A stretch of DNA of 64,000 nucleotides from Yersinia bercovieri ATCC 43970 (GCF_013282745.1 NZ_CP054044.1:310001-374000); one strand, 5' to 3'. Shown: positions 53,245 to 63,914, counted from the first letter of the stretch. Program-made: numbers and translations. The notes: a model not told the origin generated them from the letters alone.

Positions 53245-56132
53245 GGAGCCAATACCTTCTGCGGCAAGGTCGCCTGCAAGGCGGAGGCGCTTGGATAGGT
53301 AGTCCATCCTTTAAGCACCGCATACCCGCCCGTCGTTTGCCCTTGGCCTTTCACCTGAGAAAGCAGTGCCAGTCCTTGCGGCTTAATGACTGCTTGCTGG
53401 AAGAAATCAGCCAGCGCGGCGCTATTTAGCAACTTCACTTGAGCAATCATTTTCTCACGACTATCAAAAGCAAAATTATTACGATTAAAATCATTACTAT
53501 AACGGCTAGCTTCTTCATCCAGTGTTTGCGGACGTTGTAGCAATTGGTTGATTAGCCCCTGCTTATATTGTTCAAAATCAGTCGACTTCATTTCACGCAG
53601 CCGTTTTTCAGCCTGTGGATAGAAAGCCAGATATCTCTGATAAAGGTAATCAGGTTGTTTACTGTTACTTTGCAGTAAGAATCCTAAACCCCACTGACGT
53701 CCAACCGACATTGGGAAAGCAAATACCGCATAACCAAGTTGCTCCGCCGTGCGCAGTTGATCATAGAACCACGGCTGAACAATTTGCCCCAGTAAGGCGC
53801 TATGCGCCATACCATCAATTTCTGAATAACCGGTAGGTACATAAACTGCAGCCAGCGCAGCATCAGAGCTGCTACCAACTCGTTCCATATTGGCCAACTG
53901 GGCCTTATCGACCACAACATCTTCGCCAGTCCACCAAGTGGTTCCCGTCAAACCTAGTTGTTTCTTCAATGACTCCGCCAGCGCAGTAACCTGTGGGGCC
54001 GTCATATTACCCACCGCCAATACCTCAATGGCAGATTGCTTGAGCATACTATTACGGTAGGTCACGACATCCTGCACGCTAATCGTATTGAGCAATTCAC
54101 GCCGCTCATTGCGCTCAAAATAGGGCACATGAGATAACAACTTGGCCGGCTGGATCGCCAGTTCATAAGCTTTGCCCTTTTCGGCAACTTCCAACTGCTC
54201 ACGATACCAAGACTTGGCCTGCACCAGTTGATCTTCCGTTGGTGTGAAATTGGAGTAGCCTTCAACCAGTGAGGTTAACAACTGCGGCATCCGCTGCGTA
54301 AAGCCGTTAGCACTAACATACAAACCATTGTTTGATGCCGTTGAGAAGCTAATCCCACCAATAGAGGCTTGATAGCTCAGTTCGTCGAGTGAAAGGCCGG
54401 CCAAATAGTCGGTTAGGGCAAACAGAACCTGATTACGGGCAGTATCCAAGGCGTGCTGATTACGAAAAGCAACTGAGATATCAGCTTTCGGTTCATCAGC
54501 AAAGTATTGGCTTGGCATGTAAAACACCCGTAAGCCCGGTTGTTCAGCCACTTTTTGTGGATGGGTAATATTTTTATCTGCTTTAATCAGCTCAAAATTA
54601 TCCGGAATGTAAGGGTTAAGTGCCGGTAGGCTCAGCGAGATATCCCCACCTAATTGTTGCCACTCTTTCATCTCTTTAGGGCTTATTTTATCGACCTGAT
54701 AAGGTGCATCGACAAAATACGCTACTTTGTTGTGAGGCTCTTCAGGGCTAACAAACCAGATTCGTGCATTTTCTGGTGTCATTTCAGCCAAGCGGGCGGC
54801 AATGGCCTTAGGATCATAGTGATCAGCCAGATAAGGCGCATCAAGTACATGTGCGACAGGCACTCGCAGCATCATATCCACCAGCCACTCGATGTAATCC
54901 ATATCTCGCGTGATTGAGGGATAGCGGAAATCAAGATTTAAGACATGAGCGATCTCATCAAAATAGCTCTTTTTAATGCCGTCTTTGTGCAACATATTGA
55001 TGTAATCGAAGATGGCCGCAACCACTACATCACGTTTGGCCAAGCCTTTATCGGTGAGTGATACAGAGATGGAGAATACCCCTCCGTTGCGGTCTACCAT
55101 CGGGTCAGCGCCGGCATTAATTGCATCTGCCAATCCCTGTTTTTGCAGCCAGTCAGATAGTGTGTCTTTGCTGCGATTGCCGATCAAATAACTAATGTAG
55201 GTATCTGTTTTACTGCGAAACTCTGCACTGTTGTTCTCAATGCGAAACTCTATTTTTAGCTGTTTACGAGGCTGGGCCGGAACATAATGGATAATAATTC
55301 CAGTTTGATCAGGGGTGACTGCCGGTACTGTAATCGGTGGTACTTTTGCATCCCGATTAGGAGTTCGACCAAATGTATCAGCCGCTAATTGTGCTAACTG
55401 TTCCAGTGACTGATTGCTATACAGCACTCCCACCATCAGATTGGCAGAATAGTAGCGATGATAGAAACTCAATAATTCATCATGTAACTTGCCATCAGGC
55501 TTATCTTTCAGCGTATCGAGATTACCGCCAGAAAAACGTGCACTCGGGTGTGCTGGATTAAGGGTTTCAGCATTAACCTGTGCCATACGCATCCCATCGC
55601 GGGAGCGGGCCATCGTCAATTCTGCATTGACTGCGTTACGTTCGCGATCAGCATTAATTGGGTCTAGCAAGGGCTCGGCAATGGCATCCGCCAGTCGGTC
55701 AACTGCAGGAGCTAATGCATCGTTTTCAATTTCAAGGTAAAAGGCGGTTCGATAAGAGGCGGTACTCGCATTATGACTGCCACCATGTTTCTTCAGAAAT
55801 TCAGAGAAACTACCTGGTTCAGGAAAACGTTTAGATCCCATCAATAACATGTGCTCCAGATAATGAGCCAAACCTAGCTGATTATTAGGGTCCTCCAATG
55901 AACCGACCGGCAATGCCAGCGCGGCCAATGATTTAGGTGCTTGTGCATCAGAAACTAATAATACGGTCATACCATTTGGCAGTTTTATTGCCTGATATTT
56001 ACGTAAATCATGTTCACTTTTGTGAATAGCTTCTGCCAGTGGTTGCCATGCAGGTGCCGCCGCCCAGCTCAGTGGTGCCAGCAAACTTAATAAGAAAAAT
56101 ATGCCAATAGTGCGGGCAAACTGTTTATGCAT
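53241..56132 (-). CDS. ptrA: Protease III (pitrilysin)
   Basis: Periplasmic M16 zinc metalloprotease that degrades small peptides and proteins. The 963 residues (E. coli 962) begin with a signal peptide (about 25 residues, ending SWAAA). The inverted zinc motif HYLEH is at residues 90-94, with the downstream glutamate in the NAELTMARSRDG region. The position between recC and recB is the conserved enterobacterial arrangement. Confidence 0.96.
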   Translation of the reverse strand: MHKQFARTIGIFFLLSLLAPLSWAAAPAWQPLAEAIHKSEHDLRKYQAIKLPNGMTVLLVSDAQAPKSLAALALPVGSLEDPNNQLGLAHYLEHMLLMGSKRFPEPGSFSEFLKKHGGSHNASTASYRTAFYLEIENDALAPAVDRLADAIAEPLLDPINADRERNAVNAELTMARSRDGMRMAQVNAETLNPAHPSARFSGGNLDTLKDKPDGKLHDELLSFYHRYYSANLMVGVLYSNQSLEQLAQLAADTFGRTPNRDAKVPPITVPAVTPDQTGIIIHYVPAQPRKQLKIEFRIENNSAEFRSKTDTYISYLIGNRSKDTLSDWLQKQGLADAINAGADPMVDRNGGVFSISVSLTDKGLAKRDVVVAAIFDYINMLHKDGIKKSYFDEIAHVLNLDFRYPSITRDMDYIEWLVDMMLRVPVAHVLDAPYLADHYDPKAIAARLAEMTPENARIWFVSPEEPHNKVAYFVDAPYQVDKISPKEMKEWQQLGGDISLSLPALNPYIPDNFELIKADKNITHPQKVAEQPGLRVFYMPSQYFADEPKADISVAFRNQHALDTARNQVLFALTDYLAGLSLDELSYQASIGGISFSTASNNGLYVSANGFTQRMPQLLTSLVEGYSNFTPTEDQLVQAKSWYREQLEVAEKGKAYELAIQPAKLLSHVPYFERNERRELLNTISVQDVVTYRNSMLKQSAIEVLAVGNMTAPQVTALAESLKKQLGLTGTTWWTGEDVVVDKAQLANMERVGSSSDAALAAVYVPTGYSEIDGMAHSALLGQIVQPWFYDQLRTAEQLGYAVFAFPMSVGRQWGLGFLLQSNSKQPDYLYQRYLAFYPQAEKRLREMKSTDFEQYKQGLINQLLQRPQTLDEEASRYSNDFNRNNFAFDSREKMIAQVKLLNSAALADFFQQAVIKPQGLALLSQVKGQGQTTGGYAVLKGWTTYPSASALQATLPQKVLAP

Positions 56133-56232
56133 TCCGTTTCTCCCCTAACCCCTTTAAAATTGCCGCTAAAACACATATCCAGCTCTTTTGTATTGAATAT
56201 GTACGATCATCTACTTGAGTGACGCGCAGTTT

Positions 56233-59200
56233 TCATGCCTTATTATGGCGGGCAATCGGTAATAAATAACGTTCCGTTTCGTGCAATATCATGTCCAGAT
56301 GTTGGTTATCCATCAGGCGGAGCACCCTTTTTACGTAGTAATCCTCCCCCTCTCCGGCAACTCGCAGATCCCCTTGCCAGACCTGTAAAAGTTTCATTAT
56401 TGCTTTAGTCTGCGTTTCTTCATCCCACAGAATCTGACCAGATTCGCTATCAAAGCAGTGACTCAGCCATGCCCAACCACTTTTACTCAACAGTAGCAGA
56501 GGTTCACACATCCCTTGCTGATATCCCGTCATTAGCTGCTGTAAATATTGCCGAGCCTCATCGCAACCCAAAGAATCATAGCGCCAGGCGGTTCCTTTGC
56601 GGCCATACATTCGGCTTTCACCCTCACCACCTGCGGCGCAATACACCAAATGTTCAACCCACAATAAAAGCCCATCGACAGCTGTCAATACCGCTGGTCG
56701 CCAACGAATAAGTCCATCCTCCTGAACCTGATGAATCCAGCCCGTAAGAGTGGTGTCACCAAATTCAATATTAAGCTCAATACTATGGCTCTCTTTACGT
56801 TCAGTACGAATCTGTTCAGCTAATGGCACCATTTCCTCTTGCTGACTCTCCCAGTAAAGCTCACCAAAGGCCCCATAAGGCAAGCTGCCAGCTGCTCGGG
56901 CACGAGTAAATACGGTGCTAATATCACCATCATCTATAAGTGCATTCAGCAACTGGGTGTTAAACTGATAACGGTTGAGGTTATCTAAGGTAAATGGCTC
57001 TTCATCTGGCAATTCCGTTTCTTCAATAACAAAATTCACCCCTAACCGTAGCTGGAAGAATGCCCTGACAGGATGACGAAAGAAACGAATTAACTCATCT
57101 AAGGTAATTTCAGGTAAGGGTTCAGGCGACAGAGGTTGATTAAACTCTGGATGTGCCAGCCCTTTGGATTCAGCGGAGGGTAACCACTCCGCAGCGTAAC
57201 TCTGTAATTCACTGTTTTCAATGAAGTTTTCTACCGAAAATGGCATGCGAGCATGTAAACAGAGCAGGTGCTTAATGACTCGTTTAGCGCTGTCATCAGC
57301 ACTAAGCTCTTCATCTCCCGGCAAATGATAACTTTGCGAAATATATTCAATCAATTCACTCACCAGCACTGAAGGGTAGCGCTTGCTGTTGTCTTGAATT
57401 GAACGCCCGATATAACTGATATAAAGCTGTTGCTGGGCAGAAAGAAGTGCTTCGAGGAACAGATAACGGTCATCATCACGGCGGCTGCGATCACCACGCC
57501 GAACCTGTTTTGCCATCAAATCAAATCCCAGCGGCGGAAGTGTTCGTGGGTAAATACCGTCGTTCATGCCCAATAAGCAAACGACTTTAAACGGGATAGA
57601 GCGCATTGGCATCAGGGTACAGAAGTTGATTGGCCCCGCGAGGAAACGCTGGCTGATGCGCTCATTGTCCAAACGTGAGGCCAGTTCATCACGTAACAAA
57701 TTAAGCGGCACAACATCCGGATACTGAGCGGCAATACCATAGCTGACAACCTTCTGCCACTGCTGTTCAATCAGCACCAAAACAGCCTCAGTATCATTAT
57801 CGGACTCGAAGAAAGTATCCAATAAGCTGCGGCATAATGGTAACCAGTCGCTGAGTGAACGTGATTCACTTAACAGTAGCCGCCATTGGCTCAAGTGCAT
57901 CAACATATCAGCCAGTTGCCCGGCAAGTTCCGCCGCCAAACCACTTGATTCATCATATGGCAAGACACCTTGCCAATCCCCGGCTCCACTGTCCATGGCA
58001 TAACCGAGCAACATGCGGGTTATGCCAAAATGCCAAGTGTGCTGCCCCGTCGCGGGCAAAGATAGCTCTCGAACATTGTCATCATCCAACCCCCAACGAA
58101 TACCCGACTCCCCCACCCATTGTCGCAAGCGACGCAATCCATCTTCGGTAATAGCAAATTTATTGGCTAAGGCAGGAACTTCCAGCAGCGCCAATACTTG
58201 CTCGGAGGTAAAGCGGCTCTGGGGGAGATCAAGTAAGGTAATAAAAGCTTGTAACACCGGATGGGCCTGACTGGCTTTACGATCAGAGATAGCAAAGGGC
58301 AGATAACGCCCCCCCGTCGCATTACCAAATGTAGCCTGAATATAGGGGGTATAACTGTCAATGTCGGCGACCATCACAATGATGTCGCGTGGGGTGAGCT
58401 CAGGATCGGCGGCTAATAATCTCAACAGGTTATCTTGCAGAACCTCAACTTCCCTTTGCGGGCTGTGACAAACATGTAGACTCAAAGATCGATCAGCTGG
58501 ATCTAATACCCGTTTTTGGTCGCTATGGGCTAAGGTTTCCGGTGTGGTACCAATGATGGCGTGATCTTCCAGCTCCAGCATATCGTGCTGAATACCATGC
58601 AATAAATTGTCTGCCTCAATATCGACAAAAGCATGTACCTCTTGGATATCATCAACTTGTGACAATAGATACATGTGATCCCGGCCTAACCGCCCCCATG
58701 AAGCTAATAGCGGGTTACTGAGATCCTGCTCTCCATCAGCATTGAATAGTTGTTCGGCTTGTTCTGGATGACGAAACAGTTTTACTTCGATCGATTTGCC
58801 TTCAATCGATTCACGATAATGCCTGCGTTTACGGCTTTGCAACTTAGCCAAAAAGGCATAATCCTGAATATCCCCCCAGAAATAGCGGCAAGGGTTGGTA
58901 AACATTAGATGGATATCAATATGCTTACCCAGTGCTTGTAGCGCCTGCAAATAGATGGGAGGCAGTGCCGATATACCGCAAATAAATACTCGTTTTGGTA
59001 GCCCAACAGGGCAAATATCCGAGTCGAGTAGCATGCGGATAAAACGCTGATAGAGATTAGCGCGGTGCCATTCAGGTTGATCCAATTCACGGGTATAGTC
59101 TGTCAGTTTAACCCATAATTTGGCTTGCCATAGCTGGGCATCATCCAGTTTTTCAATGAGTTGACCACGTTCCCAAGCCTCAAGCCATTCCGGACGATAC

Positions 59201-59619
59201 ACCAAATATTGGTCAAAAAGGTCGGCTACCCGTGCCGCAAGTTGGTGAATCTTACGTTTATCGCCGTCATCACTTAAGTAGCGTTTCATAGACGCAAACA
59301 CGGGATCATCCAGCAAATCTGGCAGTAACCACATAAGTTTCCACGTCATGGCGTCTTTGCTAAATGCGCTCTCTTTGGGAATTCCCGGCAAGACACGGGT
59401 AAACATATCCCAGATAAAAGTCGCGGGCAGTGGAAACTCAATATTGGCTGCAATACTGAACTGCTGTGCCAGTTGCATTTGTAGCCATTGGGCCATACCA
59501 GGGCTCTGAACTAGCACGACTTCTTGCTGGAAAGGGTTGTCCAACGGCTCTCGTTCTATCAGCGCAGTAGTTAGCGCTTTGAGTAAATCCAGTTGATTAG
59601 AATGATAAACCGTGAACAT
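56233..59619 (-). CDS. recC: Exodeoxyribonuclease V gamma subunit RecC
   Basis: Chi-recognising, inactive-helicase-fold subunit of RecBCD. The 1128 residues (E. coli 1122) align over the whole length, beginning MFTVYHSNQLDLLKAL with GGGAG-type ribosome binding site (AAGGGAG) six bases before the ATG. A small 15-bp duplication at 58783-58812 adds ESIEGKSIEV. The gene is first of recC-ptrA-recB-recD. Confidence 0.96.
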   Translation of the reverse strand: MFTVYHSNQLDLLKALTTALIEREPLDNPFQQEVVLVQSPGMAQWLQMQLAQQFSIAANIEFPLPATFIWDMFTRVLPGIPKESAFSKDAMTWKLMWLLPDLLDDPVFASMKRYLSDDGDKRKIHQLAARVADLFDQYLVYRPEWLEAWERGQLIEKLDDAQLWQAKLWVKLTDYTRELDQPEWHRANLYQRFIRMLLDSDICPVGLPKRVFICGISALPPIYLQALQALGKHIDIHLMFTNPCRYFWGDIQDYAFLAKLQSRKRRHYRESIEGKSIEVKLFRHPEQAEQLFNADGEQDLSNPLLASWGRLGRDHMYLLSQVDDIQEVHAFVDIEADNLLHGIQHDMLELEDHAIIGTTPETLAHSDQKRVLDPADRSLSLHVCHSPQREVEVLQDNLLRLLAADPELTPRDIIVMVADIDSYTPYIQATFGNATGGRYLPFAISDRKASQAHPVLQAFITLLDLPQSRFTSEQVLALLEVPALANKFAITEDGLRRLRQWVGESGIRWGLDDDNVRELSLPATGQHTWHFGITRMLLGYAMDSGAGDWQGVLPYDESSGLAAELAGQLADMLMHLSQWRLLLSESRSLSDWLPLCRSLLDTFFESDNDTEAVLVLIEQQWQKVVSYGIAAQYPDVVPLNLLRDELASRLDNERISQRFLAGPINFCTLMPMRSIPFKVVCLLGMNDGIYPRTLPPLGFDLMAKQVRRGDRSRRDDDRYLFLEALLSAQQQLYISYIGRSIQDNSKRYPSVLVSELIEYISQSYHLPGDEELSADDSAKRVIKHLLCLHARMPFSVENFIENSELQSYAAEWLPSAESKGLAHPEFNQPLSPEPLPEITLDELIRFFRHPVRAFFQLRLGVNFVIEETELPDEEPFTLDNLNRYQFNTQLLNALIDDGDISTVFTRARAAGSLPYGAFGELYWESQQEEMVPLAEQIRTERKESHSIELNIEFGDTTLTGWIHQVQEDGLIRWRPAVLTAVDGLLLWVEHLVYCAAGGEGESRMYGRKGTAWRYDSLGCDEARQYLQQLMTGYQQGMCEPLLLLSKSGWAWLSHCFDSESGQILWDEETQTKAIMKLLQVWQGDLRVAGEGEDYYVKRVLRLMDNQHLDMILHETERYLLPIARHNKA
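58783..58812 (-). repeat. Two-unit 15-bp in-frame repeat within recC
   Basis: GAATCGATTGAAGGC (58798-58812, read on the minus strand) is followed by AAATCGATCGAAGTA (58783-58797), encoding ESIEG and KSIEV. The units match at 11 of 15 bases by eye. Confidence 0.65.
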
Positions 59620-59777
59620 GATGACTCCCTTAAGGCACTATGGATAACATTCATAAATGATTAAACCACCTGATTATCACTTGTGAATCAATCCTGAGGT
59701 TTAATACTCTAACTTGATAATAAGTGAGTGCAATAGGTTATCGTCATTATCACCCTTGGTACATGACGTGACAGAGG

Positions 59778-60176
59778 CTAGATCTCACTCAGCGGGCAAA
59801 ACCAACGGCTTAGTTCTGCTTGTTGGTTGTGCCGTACCACAATAGTGAAATTAAACTCGGTGCACTCCCCTTCAACTCTGCCGACCGATTGACGATATAG
59901 CCAGTTAGGCTTCATTCCAGAGATAAGAGGCCTATCAGGCGTGTCGTCTCCGATACTTTCAATATGCTGATGGAGCAGAGACCAAGCCTGACGTTGTTGC
60001 CACAAAGCAGAAAAACCCTGTAAAAGTGCCTGATGGTATTGCAGCAATCCCAACAGAGAAACTGAGAAAAACAGTGCTGCTATTAAGGCTTCTGGCAGGC
60101 TAAATCCTGACGACTCCCGCGAATGGGCTAACCCCTTGGTAAATTGCGGTCTGTGGCAACATCTTAATAAAGACAA
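59778..60176 (-). CDS. ppdC: Prepilin-like protein PpdC
   Basis: Minor pilin-like protein of 132 residues. The type IV prepilin site is GFSLPEALIAALFFSV: cleavage after G would leave F1 and the conserved E5. A long leader of about 23 residues precedes it. By E. coli precedent it belongs to the initiation complex of the type IV pilus. It overlaps ygdB by 13 bases and is last in ppdA-ppdB-ygdB-ppdC. Confidence 0.88.
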   Translation of the reverse strand: MSLLRCCHRPQFTKGLAHSRESSGFSLPEALIAALFFSVSLLGLLQYHQALLQGFSALWQQRQAWSLLHQHIESIGDDTPDRPLISGMKPNWLYRQSVGRVEGECTEFNFTIVVRHNQQAELSRWFCPLSEI

Positions 60177-60634
60177 AACTGTGCATCCTTATCCGGGCAA
60201 AAGTCCAACCAGCCATGAGCGGCTTTAACCAATTGATAGCTTTTCCTATTTATTTTATTAGCATCCAGTTTGACCCGCTGATAAAGCATCAAGGGTGGCT
60301 GTGCGCCAAAGGGTTGGCTCTCCCCCCTCAAGATAAAAAATCCAGTCAGCGATGCCGGTTTAATACAAGCTTTTAAGCCATAGTGTGGATGCTCATTACA
60401 GTGCCATGCTGCTCCAGCACTCCATGGCAGAGTGAATGACCAACGCTGGTTTATTCCCCAGGCTAATGATGAGGTCGCCTGATTAAAAGCCCGTAAATGG
60501 CGCTGCTCTTCAGCTGTGATTTGCTGAATATTGTCCAATTGGCGGTGTAAAGCTGACAGTAGAAATAAACCGAGAGCAAAAAGTGTGGCGACAGCAGCTA
60601 AGGTGCTGGCCCCCTGTTGACGATTCTGCTTCAT
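60164..60634 (-). CDS. ygdB: YgdB family pilin-associated protein (DUF2509)
   Basis: 156 residues with a short leader and hydrophobic N-terminus (QQGASTLAAVATLFALGLFLLS). If processed after G8 the mature protein starts ASTLA and lacks the usual Glu at position 5. That absence is reminiscent of the tip pseudopilin GspK/PilX class (inference). The start overlaps the ppdB stop by four bases (ATGA). Confidence 0.85.
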   Translation of the reverse strand: MKQNRQQGASTLAAVATLFALGLFLLSALHRQLDNIQQITAEEQRHLRAFNQATSSLAWGINQRWSFTLPWSAGAAWHCNEHPHYGLKACIKPASLTGFFILRGESQPFGAQPPLMLYQRVKLDANKINRKSYQLVKAAHGWLDFCPDKDAQFCLY

Positions 60635-61257
60635 AGATTATTCCCACGAATCATATAAATAAGCTGATGATGGACTGTTGCATTACCTGTGCTTTGCCCA
60701 GCTAATTGCACTTTGTAAATCTGAGCAGATGTTGGCTCGGGTAATCGACTAATAGAAAAATGCGTTATGGTGACCTCTTTTGGGTCAAACACTCGCTCCC
60801 AACTACCGCCAACACAATTCAGCTCCCCACGCTGGGCTTCCAATGCCTTATTTCGCAAACGATAGCCAAAGTATTCGGATTCCTGATGCTTTTCCCCCTC
60901 CCAACGGCCATTACGGTTAAGGTCATACGCAACTATCAGGCAAGAGTCAGTGGCTTCACCTGGATAATGATGTGTGGTGATAGCCTTCCCTTGACACTCT
61001 CCATGGCAAAAACCCGCTCGCCGCAAATCTTTTTCCAGCATCGCCATCGCCTGACTAAGTGCCAATTCCAACCGATAGTGTTGCTGTAATATTGATATCT
61101 GTTGGCGTAATTTGGGGAAAATCTGTGCCGAGCCAAACACAATCATGCTGCCAATGCTTAATGCCAGCATCATTTCCGGCAATGTAAAACCTGAAATAGA
61201 TTTATGCCAAGTCTGTTCCGGCATTGACCCAATCGGCTTTATGATTCCCCTTAGCAT
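60631..61257 (-). CDS. ppdB: Prepilin-like protein PpdB
   Basis: 208-residue minor pilin-like protein. The prepilin site is SGFTLPEMMLALSIGSMIVFG, with E5 present after cleavage. The soluble part has two cysteine-containing segments (RRAGFCHGECQG and LNCVGG). The start overlaps ppdA by seven bases. M12 is a possible alternative start that shortens the leader. Confidence 0.88.
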   Translation of the reverse strand: MLRGIIKPIGSMPEQTWHKSISGFTLPEMMLALSIGSMIVFGSAQIFPKLRQQISILQQHYRLELALSQAMAMLEKDLRRAGFCHGECQGKAITTHHYPGEATDSCLIVAYDLNRNGRWEGEKHQESEYFGYRLRNKALEAQRGELNCVGGSWERVFDPKEVTITHFSISRLPEPTSAQIYKVQLAGQSTGNATVHHQLIYMIRGNNL

Positions 61258-61781
61258 ACGTGAATACCTGATATTGACTGACCTTCACCACATAGCCTTA
61301 TTCGCCCCCGACTGGAAATAATCAACCGGATACGCCCTGCGGGGTTATTGAGTAGGATGCTTCCTGCTTGCGCGGTGTTTCTTACCCCATAGAAACCAAT
61401 ACTCTTTTGCAATGACATAGTGATAGCCACATCAGGATAAGGTGGAATAAACACTCTGCCGGTTAATACGGAACAAGGCGCTGTGGGTTTATCACCACTG
61501 CCCAGGCACCCTTGCCCATGTTGTTGTATCCACAATAATGCCGTGTCGTTGCTGCGATTAGCCTGTACCTGCAAATGTGTTAAGAAGGCAAGTAGCTGGC
61601 GTGCGCTATCAGCCAGCCTTTCCCGTTGCCGATATTGGTGCCAACTTTGCGCCCCCCATGTCGCCATAACACCGACCAATGCAATAACCAGCAATACTTC
61701 AATCAGGCTGATACCTTTTTGTTTTATCAGGAAATTGTTCTTTATGAACCCTATTTTATTGAGTGCAATGTCGATTTTCAT
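61251..61781 (-). CDS. ppdA: Prepilin-like protein PpdA (GspH-type)
   Basis: 176 residues, first gene of the minor-pilin operon. The prepilin site is KGISLIEVLLVIALVGVMATWG with E5. The leader of about 22 residues is long for the family. The soluble domain resembles GspH/FimT minor pseudopilins. Four cysteines occur, two near the C-terminus (LCGEG and HVC). It lies downstream of thyA in the lgt-thyA-ppdA direction. Confidence 0.88.
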   Translation of the reverse strand: MKIDIALNKIGFIKNNFLIKQKGISLIEVLLVIALVGVMATWGAQSWHQYRQRERLADSARQLLAFLTHLQVQANRSNDTALLWIQQHGQGCLGSGDKPTAPCSVLTGRVFIPPYPDVAITMSLQKSIGFYGVRNTAQAGSILLNNPAGRIRLIISSRGRIRLCGEGQSISGIHVC

Positions 61782-61956
61782 GCCGCAAGTTTACGGCGTT
61801 AAAATTTGAGGTCTAGTGACTCATTATCAGGGTTGGAAACGGTGCGCAAAATTTTATTTACGATGACATAAATGCAGAAAAGAGTGCGGCACGGCTCGCA
61901 TTTTTATTGCAGGATAGAGGACAATTATGGGGGTGGTGTTATGAAGATAGCAGATA

Positions 61957-61983
61957 TAAAACCGGAGCCATTGCGGCTCCGGT
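61957..61983 (-). terminator. Hairpin terminator after thyA
   Basis: On the minus strand ACCGGAGCC (61975-61983) pairs perfectly with GGCTCCGGT (61961-61969) around a five-base loop, followed by TTTTATAT. It lies 16 bases after the thyA stop. The rest of the 217-bp gap to ppdA shows no gene. Confidence 0.75.
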
Positions 61984-61998
61984 CAGAAGGTCAGAGAA

Positions 61999-62793
61999 TT
62001 AAATAGCGATCGGAGCTTTAATCCCAGGATGCGGATCATATCCTTCAATTTCAAAGTCATCGAAGTGATAATCAAATAAGGAGTCAGGCTTACGTTTGAT
62101 AATCAACTTCGGCAATGCCCGAGGTTCGCGGCTCAATTGCAGGTGCGTTTGCTCTATGTGGTTGCTGTATAAGTGAGTATCGCCACCCGTCCAGACAAAA
62201 TCACCAACGTCCAAATCACACTGTTGCGCCATCATATGTATCAGTAATGCATAGCTGGCAATGTTAAATGGCAAGCCAAGGAACACATCACAAGAACGTT
62301 GATATAGCTGACAAGAGAGCTTGCCATCAGCCACGTAGAACTGGAAGAAAGCATGGCAAGGTGCTAGTGCCATTTGGTCCAGTTCACCCACATTCCAGGC
62401 GGAGACAATAATGCGACGTGAATTAGGATCTTGCTTAAGCTGCTTTACTACGTTGCTCAGTTGGTCAATCTGACGCCCATCGGCAGCGCCCCAGGCACGC
62501 CATTGCTTGCCATATACCGGGCCAAGATCACCATTCTCATCGGCCCACTCATCCCAGATTGAGACACTATTTTCCTTCAGATAACCAATATTGGTATCGC
62601 CATTGAGGAACCATAACAGCTCATGGATGATCGAACGCAAATGGCAGCGTTTGGTGGTTACCAGCGGGAAGCCGTCTTGTAAATTGAAACGCATCTGATG
62701 CCCAAAAATCGATACTGTACCTGTACCGGTACGGTCATCTTTAGGGGTGCCCTCTTCCAGCACTTTTTTCATCAAATCCAGATACTGTTTCAT
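61999..62793 (-). CDS. thyA: Thymidylate synthase
   Basis: Methylates dUMP to dTMP with methylenetetrahydrofolate. The 264 residues match E. coli ThyA in length. The catalytic cysteine is C146 in [12 protein letters not shown], and substrate-binding segments RRIIVSAWN and [12 protein letters not shown] are intact. It is six bases downstream of lgt, so the two are likely co-transcribed, as in E. coli. Confidence 0.97.
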   Translation of the reverse strand: MKQYLDLMKKVLEEGTPKDDRTGTGTVSIFGHQMRFNLQDGFPLVTTKRCHLRSIIHELLWFLNGDTNIGYLKENSVSIWDEWADENGDLGPVYGKQWRAWGAADGRQIDQLSNVVKQLKQDPNSRRIIVSAWNVGELDQMALAPCHAFFQFYVADGKLSCQLYQRSCDVFLGLPFNIASYALLIHMMAQQCDLDVGDFVWTGGDTHLYSNHIEQTHLQLSREPRALPKLIIKRKPDSLFDYHFDDFEIEGYDPHPGIKAPIAI

Positions 62794-62799
62794 GTTACC

Positions 62800-63672
62800 T
62801 CACGAAAGTTGTTGCGCAGGACGGCGATACGCCCAAATCATCATAATGATACCGGCCAGAATCATAGGTACAGAGAGGATCTGCCCCATGCTGATCACGC
62901 CGTCGAACAAGCCAAGCTGAGCATCTGGCTGGCGGAAACACTCCACGATAATGCGGAATACACCATAACCAATCAGGAACAGGCCAGAAACACTGCCCAT
63001 CGGGCGCGGCTTGCGGATAAACAGGTTTAGGATGATAAACAGCACCACCCCCTCAAGGAGCATTTCGTACAGTTGCGAAGGGTGACGCGGCAATACGCCA
63101 TATTGGTTAAATATTGCCTGCCATTTTGCCGGATCAGCAGCAACAATCGCAATGTCTTCGCCACGGGAAGTTGGGAATAGCATCGCCCACGGGGTATCGG
63201 TCGTGACACGGCCCCATAGCTCGCCATTGATAAAATTACCGAGGCGACCGGCACCTAAACCAAAGGGAATCAGCGGTGCCATAAAGTCGGCAACTTGGAA
63301 GAAATGGCGCTTGGTACGGCGGGCGAACCACAGCATTACGCAGATAACACCAATCAAACCGCCGTGGAATGACATACCGCCATCCCAGACTTTAAACAGG
63401 TAGAGGGGGTTATCGAGGAACATCGGCAGGTTGTAGAACAGAACATAACCGACACGGCCACCAACAAACACACCGAGGAAACCGGCGTAAAGGAGATTTT
63501 CGACCTCTTCTTTAGTCCAGCCGCTACCTGGCTTGTTGGCCCGACGAACCGCCAACCACATGGCGAAGACGAAGCCGACCAGGTACATCAGGCCATACCA
63601 ATGAAGTGAAACCGGGCCAATTGAGAAAATGACCGGATCGAATTTAGGAAACGCCAGATAGCTATTGCTCAT
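62800..63672 (-). CDS. lgt: Prolipoprotein diacylglyceryl transferase
   Basis: Inner-membrane enzyme that attaches diacylglycerol to the lipobox cysteine, the first step of lipoprotein maturation. The 290-residue protein has about seven membrane helices. H103 is in SFHGGLIG and the Lgt signature [16 protein letters not shown] includes R143, N146 and E151. It lies between ptsP and thyA, the enterobacterial order. The 242-bp gap upstream should hold its promoter; I see no gene in it. Confidence 0.97.
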   Translation of the reverse strand: MSNSYLAFPKFDPVIFSIGPVSLHWYGLMYLVGFVFAMWLAVRRANKPGSGWTKEEVENLLYAGFLGVFVGGRVGYVLFYNLPMFLDNPLYLFKVWDGGMSFHGGLIGVICVMLWFARRTKRHFFQVADFMAPLIPFGLGAGRLGNFINGELWGRVTTDTPWAMLFPTSRGEDIAIVAADPAKWQAIFNQYGVLPRHPSQLYEMLLEGVVLFIILNLFIRKPRPMGSVSGLFLIGYGVFRIIVECFRQPDAQLGLFDGVISMGQILSVPMILAGIIMMIWAYRRPAQQLS

Positions 63673-63914
63673 CTATCACCACGGAATGTCTATTGTTTTT
63701 GGGAAAACAGGTGTTCTTGCCGGTTAGGGCCACAAGTTGCGCATAATAGCATAGGCGGTCACTTAGGGGCGCACCGGAAGGAAAAGTTCTGTAAACAACA
63801 GTGATCCTGAAAGTGAGGATTATCCGCCAAAAGCTTTTATGGATATCCCCAAACTCATTGACGTTGCTGACATCGAACAAACCTATGAATGCCGATGAGT
63901 TTCAACGGATAAAG

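Noticed and set aside
63662..63880. Minus-strand open frame of 72 codons overlapping the lgt start
   Set aside because: It has no recognisable similarity and no good ribosome binding site, and the gap is expected to hold the lgt promoter.
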